From contig NZ_AMZO01000007.1 in assembly GCF_000331515.1 (NCBI RefSeq), positions 62,001 to 126,000 of the forward strand: DNA of 64,000 nt, given 5' to 3'. The translations under genes were made by a program, and so were the position numbers. Positions 9,401-20,178 of this stretch are shown here, piece by piece. The DNA is from Photobacterium marinum (GTDB lineage Bacteria; Pseudomonadota; Gammaproteobacteria; Enterobacterales; Vibrionaceae). Under the pieces are notes generated by a model. The model was not told where the DNA came from and did no database searches. It saw nothing but the letters and a program-made list of their open reading frames with translations. Each line of letters begins with the position of its first letter. The stretch's first letter is position 1.

Positions 9401-10134
9401 AGAAGTGGATTGTAATGCTATTTGCACTGCTGCCTTCTCTGACTATGGCGGCGGGTGTATCGGTACCGCTGGATGAGGCCAATAACGACTTGTCGGATAA
9501 AGCTTCGCTGCAGCGCGGTGCCAAGACTTTCATGAACTATTGTTTTGGTTGCCATGCCACCCAGTACCAACGCTATGAGCGGGTAGCTACCGACTTGGGT
9601 ATCCCGGCTGATCTGATGAAGGAGCACATGATCTTTGACCCCAATGCCAAGATCGGGGATCTGATGACTAATGCGATTTCAACGGATTATGCAGCAACTT
9701 CATTCGGTGCACCGGCACCGGATTTGACACTGGTGGCCCGGGTTCGTGGAACTGACTGGCTTTATACCTATCTGCGCTCCTTCTATGCCGACCCGAGTCG
9801 GCCATTTGGCGTAAACAACGTGGTATTCCCGAGTGTGGGTATGCCGCATGTGCTGGAAGAGCTTCAGGGGGTGCCGACTAAAGTGTACGAAACCCGCTTG
9901 GTTGACGGGGAAGAAGTGCAGGAATATGTCGGTATTAGGTCGGATGGGACAGGTGAGCTCAATGAAGAAGAGTATGATGAAGTAGTTCGCGACCTGGTTA
10001 ACTTCCTAGAATATTCAGCCGAGCCTGTGAAGCTGGAACGTCAGCGTCTGGGTCTTTGGGTGATGGGCTTTATCGTCATATTCTTTGTACTAACATTACT
10101 GTTGAAGAAAGAGTATTGGCGTGATGTCCACTGA
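9397..10134 (+). CDS. petC: Ubiquinol-cytochrome c reductase, cytochrome c1 subunit
   Basis: Cytochrome c1 passes electrons from the Rieske centre to soluble or membrane cytochrome c. The 245-residue protein has a signal peptide ending near TMAAG, the covalent heme motif CFGCH (Cys49, Cys52, His53) and a C-terminal membrane anchor (about residues 218-238, LGLWVMGFIVIFFVLTLLL). It is the last gene of petABC and is followed by a strong terminator. Confidence 0.97.
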   Translation: MKKWIVMLFALLPSLTMAAGVSVPLDEANNDLSDKASLQRGAKTFMNYCFGCHATQYQRYERVATDLGIPADLMKEHMIFDPNAKIGDLMTNAISTDYAATSFGAPAPDLTLVARVRGTDWLYTYLRSFYADPSRPFGVNNVVFPSVGMPHVLEELQGVPTKVYETRLVDGEEVQEYVGIRSDGTGELNEEEYDEVVRDLVNFLEYSAEPVKLERQRLGLWVMGFIVIFFVLTLLLKKEYWRDVH

Positions 10135-10161
10135 TCGGGTAATCTAGTGGGTTAGTATCTC

Positions 10162-10192
10162 GCAATGGGGGCCCAAGCCCCCGTTGCTTTTT
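10162..10192 (+). terminator. Terminator of petABC
   Basis: An 11-bp stem (GCAATGGGGGC paired with GCCCCCGTTGC, one wobble) with loop CCAA is followed by T5. Confidence 0.93.
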
Positions 10193-10219
10193 GTGTATTT
10201 AAGTATACTGGAGGGGTTA

Positions 10220-10858
10220 ATGGCTGTTGCTGCCAATAAACGCTCTGTGATGACTCTGTATTCTGATGCCTCGGACATCTACAGCCATCAGGTGCGTATT
10301 GTACTTGCAGAAAAGGGTGTTAGTGTTGAAATCGAGCTGGTTGATCCAAACAACCTGCCTGAAGACCTAAAAGATCTAAACCCGTACCATACGGTTCCAA
10401 CTCTGGTTGACCGTGAACTTGCTCTGTACCAGTCTAGCATTATTATGGAGTACTTGGATGAGCGTTTCCCTCACCCACCTCTAATGCCAGTTTACCCTGT
10501 TGCCCGTGGTAACAGTCGCCTGATGATGTACCGTGTTGAGCGTAACTGGTACACACTGGCAGAGAAAGTTAATAACGGCACTGCAGAAGAAGCAGACAAA
10601 GCACGTAAACAACTACGTGACGAGCTGCTGGCGCTGGCGCCTGTATTTGCTGAGTTCCCATACTTCATGAGCGAAGAGTTCAGCCTTGTTGACTGTTACC
10701 TGGCACCGCTACTGTGGCGCCTGCCTGAAATGGGTATCGAACTGACCGGTGCTGGTGCAAAAGAAGTGAAAGCATACATGACTCGAGTATTCGAGCGTGA
10801 TTCATTCCTGGCTTCACTGACAGAAGCTGAGCGCGAAATGCGCCTTGCTGGTCAATAA
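10220..10858 (+). CDS. sspA: Stringent starvation protein A
   Basis: SspA is a glutathione-S-transferase-fold protein without catalytic activity that binds RNA polymerase and affects stress, acid and virulence gene expression. The 212-residue protein starts MAVAANKRSVMTLYSDASDI, matching the family, at the ATG at 10220 after GGAGGGG; further upstream starts would be non-homologous. The conserved PHPPLMPVYPVARG surface segment involved in RNA polymerase contact is present. sspB follows after two bases, so the two are co-transcribed. Confidence 0.97.
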   Translation: MAVAANKRSVMTLYSDASDIYSHQVRIVLAEKGVSVEIELVDPNNLPEDLKDLNPYHTVPTLVDRELALYQSSIIMEYLDERFPHPPLMPVYPVARGNSRLMMYRVERNWYTLAEKVNNGTAEEADKARKQLRDELLALAPVFAEFPYFMSEEFSLVDCYLAPLLWRLPEMGIELTGAGAKEVKAYMTRVFERDSFLASLTEAEREMRLAGQ

Positions 10859-10860
10859 GA

Positions 10861-11373
10861 ATGGATATGGACAAAATGACGCCGCGCCGTCCTTATCTGG
10901 TGCGCGCATTTTATGATTGGCTGGTCGACAACGACCTGACCCCTCACCTGGTGGTGGATGCAACACTACCGGGTGTGAAAGTACCGATGGAGTTTGTCAG
11001 CGACGGCCAGATCGTGCTGAACATTGCTCCTCGTGCGGTTGGCAACCTGGAACTGGGTAATGAGGCTATCAGCTTCAACGCTCGTTTCAGCGGTCGCCCG
11101 CACTCGGTAATTGTTCCTCTTTATGCGGTATTGGCAATCTATGCCCGTGAAAACGGTGCTGGAACTATGTTTGAGCCGGAGCCGGCTTATGCTGCTGATA
11201 TGGCAGACATCGAAGTGATCGATGATGAAGAAGAGAGCATGGGTGGTCTTTCTGAAGTGACTGGTGAGCCATTATCTCCGGTCGCTGATGTTGTTGATAA
11301 CGATGATGACAACGGCCCAGATGATGAGCCGCCGCGTCCTCGTGGCCGACCAAGCCTTCGTGTCGTGAAATAA
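10861..11373 (+). CDS. sspB: ClpXP adaptor protein SspB
   Basis: SspB delivers ssrA-tagged proteins and the RseA fragment to ClpXP. The 170-residue protein has the conserved substrate-binding domain (residues 1-110, starting TPRRPYLVRAFYDWLVDN). A long acidic, disordered linker follows, then the C-terminal ClpX-binding tail RGRPSLRVVK. Through RseA turnover it belongs to the same sigma-E pathway as degS upstream. It ends before a bidirectional terminator facing dolP. Confidence 0.96.
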   Translation: MDMDKMTPRRPYLVRAFYDWLVDNDLTPHLVVDATLPGVKVPMEFVSDGQIVLNIAPRAVGNLELGNEAISFNARFSGRPHSVIVPLYAVLAIYARENGAGTMFEPEPAYAADMADIEVIDDEEESMGGLSEVTGEPLSPVADVVDNDDDNGPDDEPPRPRGRPSLRVVK

Positions 11374-11375
11374 AA

Positions 11376-11405
11376 AAACGCAGCCCATCCGGCTGCGTTT
11401 TTCTT
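11376..11405. terminator. Bidirectional terminator between sspB and dolP
   Basis: A perfect 10-bp stem AAACGCAGCC/GGCTGCGTTT with a 5-base loop, with A7 before and T5 after, lies between convergent genes. Confidence 0.92.
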
Positions 11406-11454
11406 TTTGGGCTGCAATTCTCTAACAGGTTTATCTTGCTTGCTATTCGCATGG

Positions 11455-11999
11455 TTATTGTGATTGCGGATACTCGAATACCTTCACTACTTTCTTCACC
11501 CCTGAGACGTTTCGTGCGATCTCGGCGGCAATATTTCCTTGTTCACGGGTAACATAACCGAGCAGGAAAACTTCCTGTGCTTCCGTGACGACTGAAACCG
11601 AAACATCGGTGAGCTTCTTGCTGCCAATCAGCTGTGATTTTACTTTGGTGGTGATCCAGCTGTCTTTACTGACTTCGCTAAGTTGTGGCAGTGGGCGGAT
11701 CTGAACTTGATCATAAACCGTTTCTACATTTGCCAATGTGCGGACTTTGTCCACCAGCTGTTGTCGGGTAGCTTGATCAACTGCCTGGCCGACCAGCAGC
11801 ACCTTACCTTCGAGAGCAAAAGCATTGATACGGGATTGCTGCAGGAAAGGTGGTTTATTGGCAATGCCACCGACTTCCATCTCGATTTGCTGATCAAGCC
11901 ATTGCTGCTTAGCCGTACGTGGATCCGACGGGGACAGCATTGAACAGCCTTGAAGAATCAGTAGCAGGGCAACAAGCAAAACACGGTAGAGTTTCATCA

Positions 12000-12000
<1 letters not shown>
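11455..12000 (-). CDS. dolP: Outer-membrane BON-domain lipoprotein DolP (YraP)
   Basis: DolP is a division- and outer-membrane-integrity lipoprotein with two BON domains that bind anionic phospholipid and affect BamA. The 181-residue protein has a signal sequence with lipobox LQGC (Cys19) and two BON domains, at about 45-105 and 110-180. E. coli yraP is a sigma-E gene. The start overlaps the diaA stop by one base (TAATG). It closes the lpoA-yraN-diaA-dolP operon. Confidence 0.93.
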
Positions 12001-12593
<593 letters not shown>

Positions 12594-12968
12594 TCAACCT
12601 TCAACTAAGACATTGGTTAACCACTCAATTTGGTGCTCGTGTCCCTCAATGGCTACGACATCAAACCTAAATTCAGTGTGTTCGGCCGAAAGGCCTTGTT
12701 TCTGAAGCCAAAACAGAGCAGCTCGCTTCAGCTTCTGTAGTTTGTACCAGTTTACCGCTTCGGCGGCAGAACCGTAATGGTTACGCTGGCGAAATTTTAC
12801 TTCGACAAATACCCAACAGCGGCCATCACGCATGATCAGGTCGAGCTCGCCGCCTCGGCACTGGAAGTTACGGCAAACAGGAACAAGGCCATGGCGGTGC
12901 AGAAATTGCTCCGCCATGGCCTCATAGGCTTGTCCCTGCCGGCGTTTATTGAACCGGTTCAATACCAT
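12594..12968 (-). CDS. yraN: YraN family protein (UPF0102, endonuclease-like fold)
   Basis: This is a 124-residue member of UPF0102 with the restriction-endonuclease-like signature GELDLIM...VFVEVKFR (an acidic residue, then E-x-K). The motif suggests a nuclease or Holliday-junction-resolvase-like fold, but the function is not established in the family. The first 23 bases overlap the end of lpoA. It sits between lpoA and diaA as in other gammaproteobacteria. Confidence 0.9.
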   Translation of the reverse strand: MVLNRFNKRRQGQAYEAMAEQFLHRHGLVPVCRNFQCRGGELDLIMRDGRCWVFVEVKFRQRNHYGSAAEAVNWYKLQKLKRAALFWLQKQGLSAEHTEFRFDVVAIEGHEHQIEWLTNVLVEG

Positions 12969-14772
12969 TGCCGGAGAAAATAGCCCAGCTGAGCTGACGT
13001 TGAATCACACATTCATCATCAAGACTCAGGCGACCGGTTTTGCCCGAGGTTGAGTAATTGTCGACGACGCGCATTTGCGGTAGTTCGGCAATCATCTTAT
13101 AGGCATCCATCCCGAAGGCATGGAGGCGGATATCTTTGTTCTGGGCGTTTGGCCACAGCTCATTATATCGCGCCATGAAGTTATGGTTGGCATCAACCAG
13201 CAGCGGGATATCGCTGAATTCAATACCGCGTAATTCATTTAAGTTGCTGCTGTCAGGATTGCTGCGTGAGCTGGCATACAACTTAGGCGGTTGGATATCC
13301 GGGTTGATAGCTACTTCAATAAACGGCTTAAGCAGGGTCAGCTCAGTCTTATTTGCTATCAGGTAAACGGCATCCGTGTCACGGCGGCTGCGTGGTTGGG
13401 CTTCCAAATCAATACCCAGCACCTGTTTCATTTGGTTGATGCGGGACTGGCTTTCAGTCAGGCCGAATACCGTCGCAATTTGCTGTTGGATTTGCTTACG
13501 GGAACTGAAGCTGCTGATTGCCGGAGATTTACCGGTCAGTTGCTGCCATTGTTCGATGAAAGCACTGCTCACACGCTGGCCGAAGTCATTTCCCGGAGCC
13601 AGTACCATCGGGTATTGATGGCCTTTTGCAAACAGGTGTTGGGCTGCCTGTGCGGCTTCCTGTTCCGGCGACAATGAGAAATAACAGGCATTGGCCTGAG
13701 TCATCGACAGTTGTTCCGGCTCATTGAGAGCCAGCATCGCGATATTGGTGCCGTTGCTGCGCTGGAATTCAGTGATTTTTTCTTTGCGTAGCGGACCGAT
13801 CACCAGCTCAATACCATCTTGTTCCAGTTTGCCGAGGATCGCGCTGATTGGCTCGGCCTCGGTGTCATAGATAGTCAGCTCGGTGTCGGCATCGCGGCCG
13901 GTATCATCCAGCATGGCATTGATGAAGCCATCTCTGACCGCCTTGCCTGAGTTTTCGAAACGTCCGCTCAGTGGCAGTAGTAGGGCGACATTATTCAGCT
14001 GGATGATTTCCAGCTCCATGATGGCCTGCAGCTCGGCTGGCAGGTATTGATTGGCGGGATGGTAAGGGTTCTGGCTCAGCCATTCCTCGACCATCGCCTT
14101 GAGTTTACCCGGACGCTGGGAATAGGTGTTTTTCAGAATGCCCAATTGAACCCAGCCACGAAGTACGGTTTCATCACTGTCTAAACTCGCAGACTGTAAC
14201 TGGTTATTGTTGTACTGAGCGATATCACGCCACAGGTTTTGCCAGTTGGCCGCTTTTTGTTCGTTTGCCAGGAACTGATCCAGCGCGGTTCGTTCGCGGG
14301 CAGCAAGGAAAGACTGACCTGTTTGGCTCAGGAGTTCGGCACGCAGCATGTGGTAGCGTTTATACTGGCTGTCAGCTAGGGTCCACCATGGCTGGAAGTT
14401 CAGGGTTTCCAGAGCCGGTTGAGGTTGTCCCTGCTGGTAGCGCAGAGTTGCGCGGGCAAGTTGCCATTCCGCCATCTGGAGCGGGTTCATTGTCATTCGT
14501 CCCAGACGGTTGGCTTGTTGCTCAGCCTGTATCCATTGACCTTCCTTGATCATTGCCTTGAGGGCAAGAATGTGCCAATCGATGCTTTGAGTGCCTTCAC
14601 TCGACTCGGCTTTGAGCAGATAATTTGCAGCGCTGTCGGTGGTGGCAGCGGTAATATCAGCGCTCACAACTTGTTGTTGGGTAGGTGTAGAACAGCCCGC
14701 TAATATCAAAGCGAGGGCTACAGGCGCTAACAGTCGTGATACACTTTTACGCTTATGGGTAAAATTGAGCAT
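12946..14772 (-). CDS. lpoA: Penicillin-binding protein activator LpoA
   Basis: LpoA is an outer-membrane lipoprotein that spans the periplasm and activates the transpeptidase PBP1a. The 608-residue protein has a signal peptide with lipobox LAGC (Cys27), a helical TPR-like N-terminal domain (about 30-250) and a C-terminal periplasmic-binding-protein-like fold (about 255-590, with LLLPLSGRFENSGKAVRDGF). Length matches the family. It diverges from rsmI across only 61 bases, a conserved arrangement, so the two promoters must be back to back or overlap. Confidence 0.95.
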   Translation of the reverse strand: MLNFTHKRKSVSRLLAPVALALILAGCSTPTQQQVVSADITAATTDSAANYLLKAESSEGTQSIDWHILALKAMIKEGQWIQAEQQANRLGRMTMNPLQMAEWQLARATLRYQQGQPQPALETLNFQPWWTLADSQYKRYHMLRAELLSQTGQSFLAARERTALDQFLANEQKAANWQNLWRDIAQYNNNQLQSASLDSDETVLRGWVQLGILKNTYSQRPGKLKAMVEEWLSQNPYHPANQYLPAELQAIMELEIIQLNNVALLLPLSGRFENSGKAVRDGFINAMLDDTGRDADTELTIYDTEAEPISAILGKLEQDGIELVIGPLRKEKITEFQRSNGTNIAMLALNEPEQLSMTQANACYFSLSPEQEAAQAAQHLFAKGHQYPMVLAPGNDFGQRVSSAFIEQWQQLTGKSPAISSFSSRKQIQQQIATVFGLTESQSRINQMKQVLGIDLEAQPRSRRDTDAVYLIANKTELTLLKPFIEVAINPDIQPPKLYASSRSNPDSSNLNELRGIEFSDIPLLVDANHNFMARYNELWPNAQNKDIRLHAFGMDAYKMIAELPQMRVVDNYSTSGKTGRLSLDDECVIQRQLSWAIFSGNGIEPVQ

Positions 14773-14833
14773 TGATTTTATTCAACTGTGACAAATTACT
14801 CTCTATATTAATTGCAGATGAGATCTTAGACAA

Positions 14834-15694
14834 ATGAGTGAGACCAATTCATGCGCGGTAGATGTCGCAACTTTGTACATCGTTCCGACACCAATCGGCA
14901 ATTTAGCTGACATCACGCAGCGCGCATTGGATGTATTAGCTAATGTGGATTTAATTGCCGCAGAAGATACACGCCATACATCACGCTTGTTGACACATTT
15001 CTCTATCTCAACCCGCACCTTTGCGCTCCACGATCACAATGAGCAGCAAAAAGCTGATTATTTGATCGAGAAGCTGTTAGCAGGTACCAGCATCGCTTTG
15101 GTGTCTGATGCGGGTACGCCGCTGATCAGCGATCCAGGATACCATCTTGTTAACCGTTGCCGTCAGGCGGGTGTCAAAGTTGTTCCTCTTCCTGGCCCTT
15201 GTGCAGTAATTACTGCATTGAGTGGTGCTGGCCTTCCATCAGACCGCTTTAGTTTCGAAGGGTTCCTGCCGCCGAAGAGCAAAGGGCGTAAAGATCGTTT
15301 CCAGGAACTGGCTAATGATGAACGCACGATGATCTTTTATGAGTCTCCACACCGTATCATGGATTCACTGGCTGATATGCTGGAAGTGCTTGGTGCCGAA
15401 CGTCAGGTGGTGCTGGCTCGCGAGCTGACCAAAACCTATGAAACTATTCATGGCGCACCTCTGGGTGAACTGATTGAATGGCTGGGTGAGGACAGTAACC
15501 GTATCCGGGGAGAGATGGTGTTGCTTGTGGCCGGTCACCGAGCACAGAAAGATGAGTTGCCGGCAGATGCCCTGCGTACTGTCGCGCTGCTGACAAAGGA
15601 GCTGCCGCTGAAGAAAGCCTCGGCACTGGCTGCTGAGATCCACGGTGTGAAGAAGAATGCGCTGTATAAGTGGGGACTTGAGAATCTCGATTAA
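14834..15694 (+). CDS. rsmI: 16S rRNA (cytidine1402-2'-O)-methyltransferase RsmI
   Basis: RsmI makes the 2'-O-methylation of C1402 in the 16S decoding centre, acting together with RsmH (encoded downstream), which makes the N4-methylation of the same base. The 286-residue protein has the SAM-binding tetrapyrrole-methylase fold with [36 protein letters not shown] and [19 protein letters not shown] at 14834 gives [20 protein letters not shown]. The length is normal. Confidence 0.96.
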   Translation: MSETNSCAVDVATLYIVPTPIGNLADITQRALDVLANVDLIAAEDTRHTSRLLTHFSISTRTFALHDHNEQQKADYLIEKLLAGTSIALVSDAGTPLISDPGYHLVNRCRQAGVKVVPLPGPCAVITALSGAGLPSDRFSFEGFLPPKSKGRKDRFQELANDERTMIFYESPHRIMDSLADMLEVLGAERQVVLARELTKTYETIHGAPLGELIEWLGEDSNRIRGEMVLLVAGHRAQKDELPADALRTVALLTKELPLKKASALAAEIHGVKKNALYKWGLENLD

Positions 15695-15832
15695 ATTGAG
15701 GTTTTGAGCAAGCTCTTGCGTTGGTTTCAGCCTTCCAGGCTTATGCGCAATTGCTTTATTTTCAGGCGTATCGGAATGTTGTAGGAATTTTCACTGGTAA
15801 CTGTGAACCAAGTCCTATACAATCCGTCGCCT

Positions 15833-16215
<383 letters not shown>

Positions 16216-16224
16216 ACTTTCAAG

Positions 16225-16257
16225 AAAACGGCCTCACATTCGTGTGAGGCCGTTTTT
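16225..16257. terminator. Bidirectional terminator between rnpB and the chemoreceptor gene
   Basis: A long stem (AAAACGGCCTCACA paired with TGTGAGGCCGTTTT) with loop TTCG is flanked by A- and T-runs. It ends the rnpB primary transcript and can also stop the convergent chemoreceptor gene. Confidence 0.94.
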
Positions 16258-16295
16258 GTTTTAATCCTTTCTTCTTTGAATGTTATTTCTGAACA

Positions 16296-18206
16296 TCAGA
16301 ACTTAAACTGGTTAACCAGACAGGTTAGCTGATCAGCTTTTTGTTTTAGCTGGTTACAGTCGCTTGCCGTCTGTTCAACCATGTTGTCACTCTGATGAGC
16401 AATGTCAGCAATGCTGGCAACGTGAGGGGATATTTCATTCACCACATTGGATTGTTGGCTTGTAGCAGAGGCGATCTGCATGTTGATGGCATTCATTTCA
16501 TTGACGCTAACGGAAATGGCTGTGAGCTGGTGTTCTGACTGGGTGGCTTCATTTTGGCAGCTTTTACCCAGTTCGAGGCTGGTGGTCAGTGCATTGACGA
16601 CAGCATCCGTTCGCTGTTGCAGTTTCTCTATGATTTGGCGAATTTCCTCGGTCGACTCCTTGCTTCGCGACGCCAGGGTTCTGACTTCATCTGCCACCAC
16701 TGCAAATCCGCGCCCCTGCTCACCGGCCCGTGCGGCTTCAATAGCGGCATTGAGCGCCAGCAGATTGGTTTGCTCTGAAACGCCGCTGATCACGTCAAGA
16801 ACTGTGTCGATAGAGCCGGCATCATGAGCCAGTTGAGTGACAACCTCGTTAGTACTGCTCAGCTGTTGATTCATATTCTCGACGCTGGCCAGAGTTGCTG
16901 TCACTGATTGATGACCGGTTTCAATGGCTTGAGTAGCAGATTTTGCACTGGCAGCAGCACCGTCAGCACTCTGTGCGACTTCATCTGAGCTGGCTCCCAT
17001 TTCGTGGACAGCTGTTGCAACCTGTTCAATCTGGCTGGTCTGGTTCTTGATTTCCTGCTCCATTGAACTGGCCAATTGATTGACGTTCTGAATGGAGTCT
17101 GAGATCTCCTTACCTGTCTCAGAGACGTTCTGTAGCAGGCCACTGAGGTATTCAACGAACTGGTTGTAACCTTTGGCTATTTGGCCGACTTCATCATGTC
17201 GCGCATCATCCAGTCTCTGGGTTAGGTCACCACCGCCGCTGCCGATATTTTCCAGTAGTTGCGCCACCCGGGCAAAAGGTGAGAGTAGCTTGTTGGTAGA
17301 CCAGGCTACAACGGGAATGAAAACAGCCGCAATAGTCAGCGCCATTAGGATCATATTTAGGCTGAAGCTGTCCAGATAAGCCATTACTTCTTTTCTGGGT
17401 ACCTGGCTGATCAGTGTCCAGCCGATAGATGGCATTGCTTTGGCACCAATGACCTGTGGATTGCCTTCGATATTCATTTCCAGCACCGTCGGGGTGTTGC
17501 TGTTAAGCAGGGACTGGTAATCGCGGATCCCCAAATCTGCGAGTGATTGTCCAATAAACTGCTTTTGCGGGTGGGCTTTGATGATGCCTTGTCCGTCGAC
17601 CAGAAATACAATACCGCTGTCACCAATTCGGTACTGGCTGATCAGCTCTGCAATGCTATCGAGTGTCAGCCCGATGCCAGCTACCCCTATCCGGCGGCCA
17701 TTACTGAGCACGGCATAATTGACAAACAGGGTCGGTATCCCTGTAGCCCCTTCGGTATCAATTGTCAGCTCGAAGGGCTTGTCCGAGAGGATGAATTGAT
17801 AGAACCACTGTTCGCCGGCATTCGCCGGGTTCATGATTTTTAGTACACCGTCAGGGTAATAGTAGGTATTGTCATCGGCAGAGACAAAGTAAGCGCTAAT
17901 CGCGCCGAACTCCCGCTTTATATCAGCCAGGAAGGCAGCAATATCCTCTGTTGCAGCCTGGCTTGTGTATTGAGTGAAAAGAGGTGAAACGGCGAGGGTT
18001 TGCGAGGCGGTAACCGGTACGGTGAGCTGGGCGTGTAAATCATTACTTACTTCTCCCATCACAGCGGGCAGTTCGCGGTGGAAGGTTTTGTCGATAAGAA
18101 TGTTCCAGCTTGAAAGGTAGGAATAGGTTCCCATCGTGGTAATGATCACCAGGGCGGCAATGACTGTTGCCAAGATAGCTTTATTTCTTATTGTGAGCTT
18201 CACCAT
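16296..18206 (-). CDS. Methyl-accepting chemotaxis protein (Cache-type sensor)
   Basis: This is a 636-residue transmembrane chemoreceptor that passes ligand signals to CheW/CheA. A first membrane helix (about 9-30) is followed by a periplasmic region of about 245 residues with the spacing and motifs of a double Cache sensor ([33 protein letters not shown]). Next come a second helix (about 282-303), HAMP, and the MA signalling domain with the hairpin tip [20 protein letters not shown]. No C-terminal CheR-binding pentapeptide is seen. The ligand is unknown. It lies between rnpB and rsmH, where mraZ would be expected. Confidence 0.93.
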   Translation of the reverse strand: MVKLTIRNKAILATVIAALVIITTMGTYSYLSSWNILIDKTFHRELPAVMGEVSNDLHAQLTVPVTASQTLAVSPLFTQYTSQAATEDIAAFLADIKREFGAISAYFVSADDNTYYYPDGVLKIMNPANAGEQWFYQFILSDKPFELTIDTEGATGIPTLFVNYAVLSNGRRIGVAGIGLTLDSIAELISQYRIGDSGIVFLVDGQGIIKAHPQKQFIGQSLADLGIRDYQSLLNSNTPTVLEMNIEGNPQVIGAKAMPSIGWTLISQVPRKEVMAYLDSFSLNMILMALTIAAVFIPVVAWSTNKLLSPFARVAQLLENIGSGGGDLTQRLDDARHDEVGQIAKGYNQFVEYLSGLLQNVSETGKEISDSIQNVNQLASSMEQEIKNQTSQIEQVATAVHEMGASSDEVAQSADGAAASAKSATQAIETGHQSVTATLASVENMNQQLSSTNEVVTQLAHDAGSIDTVLDVISGVSEQTNLLALNAAIEAARAGEQGRGFAVVADEVRTLASRSKESTEEIRQIIEKLQQRTDAVVNALTTSLELGKSCQNEATQSEHQLTAISVSVNEMNAINMQIASATSQQSNVVNEISPHVASIADIAHQSDNMVEQTASDCNQLKQKADQLTCLVNQFKF

Positions 18207-18700
18207 ATACTCCTGTTATGGTTTGACTGAATGACGTGGCGATGTCTGAAGATTGCTATCGAAAAGAGGAGGATGGACTGACAGTTTGTGGTTCACTATT
18301 TGTTATTATTAAGATTGATGCGTGGCTATCACCGATTGAAGCATTGCTCTGCGACTTATCATGGACACCAGATAGCATATTCCTCAGTATTAGGTGCCAG
18401 AGAATATAGTGCGTTTTTTGTTCGAACCGAGACTGTATCGACACAATCATCAAAAAAGGAATGTCTGTATTTCCATACTGTGAAGTTGGTAAACTAAGAT
18501 GGTGAATTGAATATCAATGTAAGCACATGAAGTTTTTTTACCGATATTGAAAAGTACACTACGGTTATTTCTGGATGTTGGTATGACAGAGATTTGACTA
18601 AAACAGCGGAAATTTAATTACTATTGTCGTATCTTTTTAATATCAAAACTAAATCTGTGCCCGGCAATATCATTTGTTTGTCAGAAAGCAGACCTCCTGC

Positions 18701-18730
18701 TTGACAACTTTTTTGTCTCATACGTACACT
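18701..18730 (+). promoter_or_regulatory. Main promoter of the dcw cluster (Pmra-like)
   Basis: A perfect -35 TTGACA (18701-18706), an 18-base spacer and TACACT (18725-18730) lie about 170 bases upstream of rsmH, in the position of the E. coli Pmra promoter. Confidence 0.75.
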
Positions 18731-18736
18731 TTGCGG

Positions 18737-18751
18737 TGGGATTTTGCGGGA
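18737..18751 (+). promoter_or_regulatory. MraZ-type operator repeats (TGGGA-N5-CGGGA)
   Basis: TGGGA at 18737-18741 and CGGGA at 18747-18751 are separated by exactly five bases and lie at the predicted transcription start. MraZ is known to bind TGGGN repeats spaced by 5 bases at this position in the dcw promoter. Only two repeats are seen, one imperfect. Confidence 0.45.
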
Positions 18752-18905
18752 TAAGCTGTTTAGTAACGATAAACATGTGTGCTTTATTGCTTAAAGCCTT
18801 TCGTTGGCAGGCAATCTCCTCCTTTAAATACACACTTTTTCAACTGGGGCTGCAATTTGCAACTGTGCACTCCTGGTGAGCTACATAACAGCTGAATTTA
18901 TTTCT

Positions 18906-19853
18906 ATGTCTGAACAATTTGAGCACGTTTCCGTTCTGCTCCACGAATCTGTTGATGGTCTGGCGATCAAACCTGATGGTATCTATATTGATGGTACTTT
19001 CGGACGAGGTGGCCACAGCCGTTTAATCTTGTCACAACTGGGTGAAAATGGCCGTCTGTACAGTATCGACCGCGACCCGCAGGCTATTGCCGAAGCACAG
19101 AAAATCGATGATCCGCGTTTTACTATCATTCACGGTCCTTTTTCCGGTATGGAAAAATACATGGAAGAACGCGATTTGATTGGGCGTGTTGATGGTGTTT
19201 TGCTGGATCTGGGCGTTTCGTCGCCCCAGCTGGATGATGCAGAGCGCGGCTTCAGCTTTATGCGTGATGGTCCGCTGGACATGCGTATGGATCCGACATC
19301 CGGCGTATCTGCGTCAGAATGGCTGGCTGAAGCGGATGCCGATGACATCGCCTGGGTGCTGAAAGAGTTCGGTGAAGAGCGCTTTGCCAAGCGTATCGCC
19401 CGTGGCATCGTGGCTTACCGTGAAAATGAAGAGAATGAACCGCTGACTCGCACTCTTCAGCTGGCAAAACTTATTGCTGAAGTCTCGCCGTTCCGTGATA
19501 AGCACAAGCACCCGGCTACCCGTAGTTTCCAGGCTATCCGTATTTACATCAACAGTGAGCTGGAAGAAATTGATACAGCACTACATGGTGCACTGAACGT
19601 ACTGGCTCCAGAGGGGCGCTTGTCAGTGATCAGTTTCCACTCGCTGGAAGACCGCATGGTGAAGCGTTTTATCCGTAAGCAGAGTAAAGGACCAGAAGTA
19701 CCTGCTGGTTTGCCTCTGACTGAAGATCAAATTAAAGCACTTGGTTCTGCTGCACTGAAGCCGGTTGGTAAGGCGATTAAACCGTCACAAAGTGAAATCG
19801 GCGACAATGCCCGCTCTCGTAGCTCAGTATTACGTCTGGCTGAACGTCTATGA
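18906..19853 (+). CDS. rsmH: 16S rRNA (cytosine1402-N4)-methyltransferase RsmH (MraW)
   Basis: RsmH adds the N4-methyl group to C1402 of 16S rRNA. The 315-residue protein starts [19 protein letters not shown] at the ATG at 18906; a GTG at 18876 is in frame but its extra ten residues are not family-like. Landmarks are the SAM-binding [10 protein letters not shown], the motif [12 protein letters not shown], and [16 protein letters not shown]. It is the first gene of the dcw cluster here and overlaps ftsL by four bases. Confidence 0.96.
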   Translation: MSEQFEHVSVLLHESVDGLAIKPDGIYIDGTFGRGGHSRLILSQLGENGRLYSIDRDPQAIAEAQKIDDPRFTIIHGPFSGMEKYMEERDLIGRVDGVLLDLGVSSPQLDDAERGFSFMRDGPLDMRMDPTSGVSASEWLAEADADDIAWVLKEFGEERFAKRIARGIVAYRENEENEPLTRTLQLAKLIAEVSPFRDKHKHPATRSFQAIRIYINSELEEIDTALHGALNVLAPEGRLSVISFHSLEDRMVKRFIRKQSKGPEVPAGLPLTEDQIKALGSAALKPVGKAIKPSQSEIGDNARSRSSVLRLAERL

Positions 19854-20170
19854 ATTCAGTACCAGAACCAACTGACAACCTTGCCCGCCAGATCGCACGG
19901 GATCTCGTGTCGGTTGGCCGGGTGCCGTTGATCCTGTTGGTTCTGGTGCTTATTTCTGCCCTGGGTGTGGTTTTAATCACCCATCATTCCCGACAGTTAA
20001 TTGCTCAGCAGGAGCAACTGTTGATCGAACGGGATCAGTTGGATATCGAATGGCGGAACCAGATTCTGGAAGAAAACTCACTTGCGGAGCACAGTCGGAT
20101 TGAACGGCTGGCAGAGAAGGAGTTGGAGATGAAACGTCCTTCCGTAGACAGTGAAGTCGTCGTGCAGTAA
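19850..20170 (+). CDS. ftsL: Cell division protein FtsL
   Basis: FtsL is a small bitopic divisome protein that forms a coiled-coil complex with FtsB and FtsQ and helps activate FtsWI. The 106-residue protein has a cytoplasmic N-terminus, one membrane helix (about 23-45, [19 protein letters not shown]) and a periplasmic leucine-repeat coiled coil (about 46-95). The ATGA overlap with rsmH and the position before ftsI support the call. Confidence 0.95.
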   Translation: MNSVPEPTDNLARQIARDLVSVGRVPLILLVLVLISALGVVLITHHSRQLIAQQEQLLIERDQLDIEWRNQILEENSLAEHSRIERLAEKELEMKRPSVDSEVVVQ

Positions 20171-20178
20171 GAGATTTG

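Larger units (their letters stand above)
18207..18905. other. Long AT-rich intergenic region between the chemoreceptor and rsmH
   Basis: About 700 bases hold no credible gene; short open frames have no family features. The middle part (about 18250-18700) is visibly more AT-rich than the surroundings. The right-hand end holds the dcw promoter (18701-18730), two MraZ-type repeats (18737-18751) and a leader of about 170 bases. There is no trace of an mraZ reading frame. Confidence 0.6.

Noticed and set aside
12946-12968. The 23-base overlap of lpoA and yraN as a possible frameshift or fusion
   Set aside because: Both proteins are full length for their families; short overlaps of this kind are common in this operon.
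16680-16780. Similarity between the two chemoreceptor genes (also 56930-57020) as a recent duplication
   Set aside because: The similarity is limited to the universally conserved signalling tip; sensor domains differ.
18288-18497. A 69-codon open frame in the AT-rich spacer upstream of rsmH
   Set aside because: No ribosome binding site, no family-like motif and composition like non-coding DNA; it does not resemble MraZ.
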